Of a stretch of 15,916 nucleotides of DNA, positions 10,061-15,916 are shown in pieces. Source of the stretch: Chromera velia (lineage: Eukaryota; Sar; Chromeraceae); NCBI GenBank assembly GCA_018398765.1, contig JAHBMJ010002792.1:1-15916 (forward strand), given 5' to 3'. Within the stretch, counting starts at the first letter, position 1; each line of letters begins with the position of its first letter. The position numbers and the translations under genes were made by a program. Below the pieces are notes generated by a model, which was not told the DNA's origin, did not search any database, and saw only the letters and a program-made list of their open reading frames with translations.

Positions 10061-12226
10061 GATCAACTGACTGACGAAGGACAAAGGGACACAGAGGCCT
10101 GTTTGCCTGACCTCGCTCTGCTTTCTGCAGACGCCGCGTCGATGTCCGTGAGTCTCTGGAAGATCCACGCGAGTCTCTCTCCCTCTGCGTCCGTCAGTCC
10201 TCCCGCCTTTTCCTTCTCGTGCAGCGCCTCCTGCTCCTCCATCAAGCCGTGACGTTCCAAGTCGACCTTCAGGACAGACTGGAGGGCGCTCTCGGGGCCG
10301 GCCTTGATCTCTGCATGTGCATGTGTGGTGTCTAGATTTTTGGATTGCTTGAAACAAACAAGTTGGTAAAAAATGGGAGGCAGAATTGAGGGGCAGAATC
10401 GTTCGAGCAAAAGAAAGAGAAACTTGCATTGGAGCATGGGAGGCAAAAGAAATGCAAAGCAGAAGCTCCAGGAAGATCCACACTGTAGAAGCGAACACAG
10501 CAGGAGGTGGACATGCAGAAGAGACAGGCTCAAAAACATCAGATGATCATTTGGGCGGGCCAGATCATCCATCTGAATCGGCAGGAGTCTTTGCGACATG
10601 ACTTCGACACGGAAGACACGCTTGCAGAATAGATCCGCACACACCCTTTGGTTTCAGTCAGACGGCTCTCTCTCTCTCCCCCTCTCCCTCACCTTGTTCG
10701 ATGTGCAGAATGTGCACGTCGTGGGGCACCCCATGGATGTCGTATCTTGCCAGGGCGTTCAGGAAAGTACTTTTTCTGATGTTGCAACGATGGCAGAACA
10801 GCACAAGAGGAACAAGAGGAGTGAAAGGGACGGGAAAAGGAGAGACAGACAGGGAAACTGGAACGCGCCCAAAACCTGCGTGGAGCGACTCGGTTCGCTT
10901 CAAAAAGGGAAGAGGGAGCGTCAGATGGGTGTGAAACGAAGAGTACAAGAACTTGAAAGAAGGCACGACAATTACGGGCTCGAAAGTGCAGCGAAGCCAT
11001 ATTGCATGCAGGAACAAACCGATGGAGGCCCCCCCTCATACGACGGAGAGGGGAAAGGAGAGGAGGAGAATGGGCGGGAAGGATCTGGATCAACTCGGGA
11101 AGCAATTTGGCAAAACAGAGAAGGAAGTAGAGATATCATGTTTCAATCAATTCCTTTACACAGGACCAACAGAGACGCCGCCGACTAACTGACCCGATAC
11201 CGTTCCGTCCAACGAGACCATATTTGTGTCCGATGACCAGTTTGAGAGCCGAGTCCTGCAGCAGCTCTCTCCCCCCGATGCCGACAGAGAATCTCTGCAC
11301 GATGATGTCAGTTAACTTCGCCAGCTGGGAGTCTCCGTGTTTTCTCTTCGGGGGAGGAAGGGGGATTTTCGCCTTCTCCCACTCTCTCATCATCTTCAGC
11401 TGCCTGTCTCTCTCACGAATTTGGGCCTTTTGCAGCTTCAGCGTTTCCTGCACGACAATAGACCAGCAGAAAGGCACACAAACCAGTCGAGAACATGACC
11501 TAGTCAGGCCTAGAGGAAGACGAGGTAGACGGACACGGGGGGACTCAAGAAGTGGCGAACAGAGAAGAGGAGAAACGCTCTTGACGCAGAGCGCCAAGGA
11601 AAGAAAAGTACGCAATCCCTTTGCAGAGGCAGTGAATCACCACCCGACTACTGGCGTCTCGTCTCGTCTCTTTCATCAGAAACCCTTCACTTCACACACC
11701 TGACGCTCTTGTGTCCGGTTGAACCCACCAACCTGGAAATTAGATATGACGTTTGTGTTTGCGGCAACCTTCTTCATCCCGAGGAAGGGGTCCACGAAAC
11801 CGTCGTCCCGCCCTGTGATCAACTCCCCCATCTTGACGGGGGCCTGAAGTTTTCCGTTCAGCTGTCCTGCGTGTCCGTTCTCATCACCCCCCTTCTTCCC
11901 ACCAGACTTGGCATCTAGGTGCTCAATCAGTTTGGTGCACAGCGCCAGGCAACCGTCGTCGTCTTCTGCAGCGCCCCCGTCCAGCAGGAACGCGCCGATC
12001 AAGTCATTCAGCTCCTGCGCGTTTGCGCAGTTCTCCTCCTCCACCATTCCAGCCATGTATTCCCTCGTGGAAGCATCCACACTGGGACAAAACTGCAAAC
12101 ACACACACACAAATGGGATAATTGACACATGAACAAAGAACGGCCTCACAGAAGCGTTGTCGTGGAGTCGTTTGCCGTCTCTCAGCTCACCCCTTCGAGA
12201 GCCGCTTTGATCTCTACAGCAGACAT
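4352..12226 (-). CDS. ABCF3/GCN20-like: ABCF ATPase, GCN20/ABCF3 type (16 coding exons, complete)
   Basis: Soluble twin ABC ATPase without membrane segments; family members bind ribosomes and, with GCN1, promote GCN2 activation under amino-acid starvation. Coding exons in order: 12226-12191, 12092-11700, 11447-11194, 10775-10693, 10310-10112, 9846-9765, 9379-9256, 8901-8789, 8586-8495, 7974-7813, 7570-7435, 7149-7077, 6385-6316, 5974-5902, 5466-5248, 4447-4352. They sum to 2205 nt (734 residues, TGA stop); all junctions are GT-AG and keep frame. First ABC domain: Walker A GRNGIGKST (223-231), signature FSGGW (342-346), Walker B ILLLDEP (362-368), switch His396 in SHA. A charged linker (about 416-480) holds the Arg/Lys-rich segment typical of ABCF proteins. 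Second domain: Walker [10 protein letters not shown] (550-558), Q-loop Gln587, signature LSGGQ (638-642), Walker B ILILDEP (658-664), SHD (691-693). The C-terminus carries [10 protein letters not shown] as in the family. Residues 13-143 form the divergent N-terminal region that binds GCN1 in yeast. Length is close to yeast Gcn20 (752) and human ABCF3 (709). The start at 12226 is the first ATG upstream of exon 2 that splices in frame; transcript ends are not determined. Confidence 0.95.
4451..4542. repeat. Compound microsatellite CA-CT-CA-GA in ABCF intron 15
   Basis: On the plus strand the order is (CA)n, (CT)n, (CA)n, (GA)n with few interruptions. In the ABCF transcript it lies immediately before the last 3' splice site (AG at 4449-4448), so the RNA has a (UG)n tract next to the acceptor in place of a normal polypyrimidine tract. 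The CT block (4475-4492) can pair with the GA block (4514-4542) as a hairpin with a CA loop. Confidence 0.95.
4853..5037. repeat. GT-rich tract and compound GC-CA-GA microsatellite in ABCF intron 15
   Basis: Two low-complexity blocks. Positions 4853-4918 are an imperfect (GT)n tract. Positions 4970-5037 are (GC)n, then (CA)n, then (GA)n. The alternating purine-pyrimidine GC/CA part can adopt Z-DNA. The CA-then-GA order repeats that of the block at 4451-4542 in the same intron, suggesting related origin. Open frames across these stretches are simple-repeat artefacts. Confidence 0.95.
5061..5202. repeat. 38-bp minisatellite, 3.7 copies, ABCF intron 15
   Basis: Tandem copies start at 5061, 5099, 5137 and 5175 (the last 28 bp long) and look identical. 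Each begins AAGGGCACACGACCACCC. The array ends 45 bp from the intron 15 donor (GT at 5247-5246). Since 38 is not a multiple of three, successive copies change frame, which keeps all frames open and gives misleading protein-like translations. Identity between copies suggests recent expansion. Confidence 0.95.
7574..7665. repeat. CA microsatellite at the ABCF intron 10 acceptor
   Basis: A (CA)n tract broken by ATA and GAA interruptions. In the minus-strand transcript it is a (UG)n tract ending directly at the 3' splice site (AG at 7572-7571). The exon it precedes supplies the second-domain Walker A motif, so correct use of this acceptor is essential for the protein. Confidence 0.95.
8290..8465. 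repeat. GAAA/GAAC tetranucleotide array in ABCF intron 9
   Basis: About 175 bp of GAAA units with an internal block of GAAC units near 8333-8351 and GGAA variants at the distal end. In the transcript it is a (UUUC)n pyrimidine tract starting about 30 nt after the intron 9 donor (8494). Long Ser/Phe or Lys/Glu/Arg-rich open frames here are repeat artefacts. Confidence 0.95.
8944..8972. repeat. GACA tetranucleotide repeat in ABCF intron 7
   Basis: A run of ACAG/GACA units with one GACG variant. Shorter related tracts appear as GGCA units at 6014-6032 (intron 13) and as ACAG/GACA units around 9738-9750 (intron 6). All are intronic. Confidence 0.85.
9991..10061. repeat. GAAG/GAAA tetranucleotide array in ABCF intron 5
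   Basis: About 70 bp of GAAG then GAAA units. In the transcript it is a (UUUC)n tract starting 50 nt after the intron 5 donor (10111). This is the same kind of array and the same donor-proximal placement as the one in intron 9. Confidence 0.95.
12098..12112. repeat. Short CA tract at the ABCF intron 1 acceptor
   Basis: A short (CA)n tract that reads as (UG)n in the transcript, 4 nt from the 3' splice site (AG at 12094-12093). Intron 1 is the shortest intron of the gene (98 bp). Confidence 0.8.
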
Positions 12227-12688
12227 CTTGTGGTGAGCCGGTCAGATGGTCTAATTGTCTCCTTCACTCCAGCAGAAAAACGACTCGCACGTGTCTCTGC
12301 GTCGGCCGTGGGGCAGGTGGTGCGCCCTCAGTAGCCTCTCGACATCTCTCTGCTTCCACCATGCACAGAACCGTGCACCACCTCAATTCCGTGACAAAAT
12401 TTGACAAAACGCGGGACTGCATGCATACGCGCACGCGCGCACCCGTCACGCGCGAGTCTTCCTAGCTGTTTCGGTCTTTCAGTCGATCGATCCCTGAGTC
12501 CGTCTACGGCATTCTACGACCAATTCAATCACAGTTTCGTCTCCTCAAATTTATTTGGGATGTTCTTCTCTCTAGCTTAAGCTTGCGATGCACACGGTGG
12601 TGTCAGGTTTGGGACTTATCAGGATCTTCACATTCACAAACGATCTCACAAACGGGTTGTCACATCGTGCACAAAACATTGTCGAAAG
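12227..12688. promoter_or_regulatory. Divergent intergenic region, probable shared promoter
   Basis: The start codons of the ABCF gene (minus) and the thiamine-binding gene (plus) face away from each other across 462 bp, so both promoters and 5' UTRs must lie here unless upstream non-coding exons exist. Visible elements are a CCAAT word at 12520-12524 and an alternating purine-pyrimidine stretch rich in CG and CA at about 12418-12456. I see no convincing TATA box placed for either gene. Confidence 0.5.
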
Positions 12689-13202
12689 ATGGACAAGGTA
12701 AACCTGTCTCTCCAGGTGATTCCAGTTGGTGTCTCTGGAACGGAGGCGCAGTACGCTCTGATTGATCGTGTAATCGAAATGATCAAGAAGAGCGGGTACT
12801 CGTATGAGGTGGGCCCTATGGAGACCTGCATTCAAGGGGACTTGTCGGGTCTCCTGAAGCTTGTTGAGGAGGCGAACAAGCTTCTTCTTGAGGGCGGGGT
12901 CAGTCTGATCAAGGTCGATCGATCGGATGCTTCTTGTTCCCCGTCTAGCTTCCCCGTGCCGCCTTATGGATTTGATTCTATGAGACATGAGTTTTGACGC
13001 TCTCATTCATAGAATTCTTGCAAATTTGAATCGGCATAGTTTACAGCGATGGGTCAGTTGTTGAAGCACTCAATCATTCGTCTCGTCTCTGAAGATCTCT
13101 GAAGTGTCATGACTGCAGGTTGAGAGGATAGTTTCCAACGTCAAGATCGATTGCAAGGCAGGGGGCGTAGAGATGCTCAGCAAAGTGGAGCGGCATCGTT
13201 GA
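12689..13202 (+). CDS. Thiamine-binding MTH1187/YkoF-superfamily protein (ECM15-like), two exons
   Basis: Small cytosolic-type protein of the family once called UPF0045/DUF77, now the thiamine-binding family (archaeal MTH1187, yeast Ecm15). Members fold as ferredoxin-like oligomers; several bind thiamine, and the cellular role is poorly known. Exon 1 is 12689-12898 (70 codons) and exon 2 is 13119-13202 (27 codons and TGA), giving 97 residues, the usual family length. The 220-bp intron has donor GTCAGT and acceptor CTGCAG, in phase 0 after LLLEGG. Family landmarks are the N-terminal strand VNLSLQVIPVG, the Tyr-rich KKSGYSYEVGPMET segment followed by QGDL, and after splicing VERIVSNVKIDCK, matching the last conserved strand. 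The start lies in good context (A at -3, G at +4). Without splicing the first exon would run on to a stop near 13000 with an unrelated tail. No targeting peptide is visible. It is head to head with the ABCF gene. Confidence 0.9.
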
Positions 13203-13797
13203 ACTGTACGCTTATTTGCCTATGTGAGACCAGAGGGCAAAGGTTCAAAAGGAGTCGCGACGGGATTCCCCGAATCATATGGCATTCTGTTCCCTGAAAT
13301 TGCGGTGACCGTCCCGCGAGAAATGTGTCGGAAAGCTGAGTTGCTTGTGTCACGCTTCGCAGCGCCCTTCGTGTTTCATGACTAAGTTCAAGAGTTTTCG
13401 AGGGAAACTGCCTGTGCGTTGTGCTTGTCAACCTCCAGCAACTTATTTAATTTGCTCTCCGCATGAGTCATTATTTTTTGTCGAATCAAACGAATTCGCT
13501 TGCTAAACGTTGGTGGGGGTAAATTCCATGGGCACCTCGGCTTACCTGTTGACTGAAGTCCTGGTTGACAGTAGAATTCGTGTTGATGGGGTCAAATGTA
13601 CATTGGGATCGACACAATTGTCGTGAGAACTTCAAGAAATCGTATGGACTCTACATGTTCGTTCTCCCTCATGTCTGAGTCACAAGCGCACTCGCACTGG
13701 CAGAAACGCCGACGTTCGAGATCTGCTTGCGAAGATCAAAATCTATTGATTATATTCAAGGCACCGCGGCGATTCAAGTAAAAGTGCAGCGTAATTG
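13203..13797. other. 3' flank of the thiamine-binding gene
   Basis: I see no gene. Open frames at 13177-13431 (minus) and 13596-13781 (plus) are short, lack recognisable motifs and do not show the codon pattern of the neighbouring exons. The 3' UTR of the thiamine-binding gene presumably lies here, but no polyadenylation signal can be assigned with confidence. Confidence 0.5.
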
Positions 13798-15080
13798 TGT
13801 AATAATGTAGGTACTCTGCAAAACTGAATGAATTTAGTAGTTCAATTTACAAATGAATTGAAGTGAATTTACATAAATTCATAGGCCGATAGCGATGGCG
13901 TATGATGATGTATGATGATGATGATGATGAATTTACATAAATTTATGTAAAATTAAAGAATGACTTAATTTAGAAAGACAAGACGGCGCTCAGGCTAGTG
14001 CTTATATATCCGGGCCTAGATCCGGGCACCAATAAATTCTTTATTCCTTATCAGATTTATCTTAATTTATCTTTTATACGTCTAATTTCATTGAATCAGA
14101 TGCTGGTAGATGCTGGTACAACTAGTGGTACAACTATGCTGAAACCTGTCGGTATGATGTCTGCATGTCAGTCTGACTTCAAGGTTAGAGTTTCTCTTAA
14201 TCCTCTTTTTTGTCTTCACGCACGACCTTTCAGTTTTACTTCAGAAGTCTTCTTTTACCTGCTTCAAAGAGAAGGAAATTTATAATGAAAGAGAGCTAAT
14301 AAACCGGCCTGCTTGAACAGACTGTATGTTTAGAACTCTAGGATGGCTTTTATGTGCTTTGAGTTTCTCTGCTGTCCACTGTTGTACGTCTACTTTTAAT
14401 AAAATCCTTAAAGAAAAAAAAAACGATACAATCAATCGCTTACAGTCGCTCTCTCTTTTAATCATTAAAAATTGAAAAGCTGTGAAGTCTGATTGATGTT
14501 GTTCCGGCAAATGCGTCAACGACGGTCGAGTCCTTCCTGTTTGGCCTGCTTTTGGCTCCAATGGTTCGATCAATCCAGTTTTTCTCATTAGTTCAAAGGG
14601 GGCGTCGGGAATGAAAGGACTTCGATCCTAGGCATGAGAAGTTAACCTACTATAACGCTCGATCTGCATGCACTGCCACGCAGCAGCCTACAGGTTTTGA
14701 GGTATCTGCCTCCAGAGCGCCCTCTCAACGGTTCAAGTCGAGGTCCGGCAGTGGACCATAGGGTGTGAGGGGCATGCCCAGGGCTGAGACGTCGGGCTGT
14801 ACATGTGGCGGCGCGAGAGGTGCTGCCGGGGTATGAGTGCGCATAGTATAGGTACCAGGACTGGCTCGGAGACGGCTTGCCGCCGGGCCACGACAATGGA
14901 AAGAGCGCGCGCGATCATATCGATTTTAGTGAAGGCTGCTATGGGACGAGGCCAAATAAATCGAGCAGCCTGGTGCATGAAGTGATCAACAGACTGTTTG
15001 ACTGACTAGATTGAACACTGACGCTTCTGGGTCAGACGTACCTTCGGACCACCATATAGCAATGTACTGTTCATCTTACA
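13798..15080 (+). mobile_element. Candidate 5' LTR of a retrotransposon
   Basis: The segment runs from TGTAAT to CTTACA, a 5-bp terminal inverted repeat of the TG...CA type, and ends 2 bp before a primer-binding-site-like sequence. It contains a TATATA word near 14004, AATAAA words near 14031 and 14397, and an AT-rich first half. The boundaries rest on the terminal motif and the binding site only, because a second LTR copy would lie outside the window. The start could be elsewhere. Repeats inside include GAATTTACATAAATT at 13865 and 13929, a palindrome ACATAAATTTATGT at 13934, and ATCCGGGC twice near 14008-14028. Confidence 0.3.
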
Positions 15081-15082
15081 TG

Positions 15083-15095
15083 TGGTAGTAGAGCC
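15083..15095 (+). other. Candidate primer binding site (initiator Met tRNA type)
   Basis: The sequence TGGTAGTAGAGCC matches 11 of 13 positions of the common plant and protist initiator-Met primer binding site (TGGTATCAGAGCC). It lies about 90-105 bp upstream of the gag start, where reverse transcription of an LTR element would be primed. The two mismatches are adjacent. They could reflect decay or a different initiator tRNA in this organism. Confidence 0.45.
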
Positions 15096-15187
15096 TCTTT
15101 CCAGCCTCAGATAAGGGTGGAGAGAAAAGTTTTCAAGTGTCGCTTCAGACTGAGAATTGCTCTTCCTTCCTTCGGCTCGATACGCTG

Positions 15188-15916
15188 ATGGAAGGTGCAC
15201 AGAATGTTGGGGCTCCGGGCATTCCAGAAGTGTTTGGGGCCCTTGAAGCATTATCTAATTCGATGCGCATCGTTCAGGAAACGCAGGCCTTGCAGGGTCA
15301 ACAATTGACTTTGCAGGGACAGGCTTTGGAGGCACAAGGACAGGCTATTCAAGCTGTCCAATCAGGCCTTTCTCTATCGTCCCAGGTTTCCCTAACCGAT
15401 CCTTCAGAGCTCGCCTGCTGGTGTGAGTACTGACACTGGTCCCGGTCACTGTGCAAGCAAGGTTGTGGAGCTCCCCGCCAAGCTGGTGTTCTCTGGTAAG
15501 AGGGAGGAGCTTCAGAGATGGCTGAAGGACGTAGAAGACTTCTTTGAGCTGAACGAGGTGAGGGAATCGAAGCAAATGAAGATGGCGAAAGGCTGGCTAC
15601 CGGCCTATTTGAAGGAATGGTATGAGAAGTACGAGGAGGAGCATGGAGTGTTCTCGAACTGGGAGTCGCTGAAGACTGAACTCACGGAGAGACTGAAGGT
15701 GACCATGGAGAGGAGTATCGCTCGGGCAAAGCTTTAGGCACTTCGCTGCACTGAAGCCTTAGGGGTGGAGAAGTATAACGAGGCCTTCTCTCAGTTGGTG
15801 GGCCAGCTTCCCCACCTGTGGGAGGAAGACGTTGTCGAGGACTACATCAAGGAACTGCCGAACTCCATCGCCCTCGACGTTGCGAAGGCGAAGACACACA
15901 CGCTGTTAGAGATACA
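15188..15916 (+). pseudogene. gag: Retrotransposon gag, broken, cut by the window end
   Basis: Capsid-like gag of an LTR retrotransposon, probably Ty3/gypsy-like, which would package element RNA. From the ATG at 15188 one frame runs to a TGA at 15431-15433. It includes a Gln-rich heptad-like segment (about residues 35-60) of coiled-coil type. A second frame, open after a TAA at 15393-15395, carries the recognisable part: a block beginning KLVFSGKREELQRWL, then WLPAYLKEWYEKY and a WESLKTEL segment, as in the Retrotrans_gag domain. This frame has a TAG at 15735-15737 and is then open to the window end, with VEKYNEAFSQLVGQLP typical of the domain's C-terminal half. So the copy needs a +1 shift between about 15396 and 15430 and has an in-frame stop; it is most likely inactive. 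Protease and polymerase would lie beyond the window. Confidence 0.75.

Noticed and set aside
12689-12997. Unspliced 102-codon reading of the thiamine-binding gene
   Set aside because: The tail after residue 70 is not family-like, while splicing at 12899-13118 gives the conserved final strand and the normal family length.
14728-14745. GGTTCAAGTC word like a tRNA T-loop/box B
   Set aside because: The flanking five-base stems do not pair and no box A or acceptor stem is found upstream at tRNA spacing.

Overview
The window is eukaryotic nuclear DNA. Genes are split by spliceosomal GT-AG introns, introns and intergenic spaces are full of microsatellites, and there is no operon-like packing. The two recognisable host genes use short exons, TGCAG-type acceptors and TGA stops. 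This suits a unicellular alga or protist; a chromerid or other alveolate is possible, but nothing here proves the lineage.

Layout. Positions 1-763 hold no gene I can support. Positions 764-2158 (minus) carry a decayed or wrongly read coding region of unknown, largely coiled-coil-like protein, with two in-frame stops and at least two frame switches. Positions 2405-2900 are a GC-rich spacer with a cluster of GGTGCA/TGCACC words. Positions 2900-4350 are AT-rich intergenic DNA containing a nearly perfect 344-bp inverted-repeat (foldback/MITE-like) element. Positions 4352-12226 (minus) are a complete ABCF ATPase gene of the GCN20/ABCF3 type: 16 coding exons that I could join at every junction into a 734-residue protein with both ABC domains. 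Positions 12227-12688 are a short divergent intergenic space. Positions 12689-13202 (plus) are a complete two-exon gene for a 97-residue thiamine-binding (MTH1187/ECM15) family protein. From about 13800 to the window end lies the 5' part of an LTR retrotransposon: a possible long LTR, an initiator-Met-like primer binding site, and a gag gene broken by a frameshift and a stop.

The two host genes are head to head, 462 bp apart, and may share a promoter. ABCF3/GCN20 proteins act with GCN1 on ribosomes in amino-acid-starvation signalling; the ECM15 family binds thiamine. No functional link between them is visible beyond position.

The best candidates for something new are the foldback element, the unassigned broken coding region, (UG)n tracts directly before three ABCF 3' splice sites, and a recurrent GTC(A/G)G 5' splice site. 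I did not find a convincing new multi-gene system.
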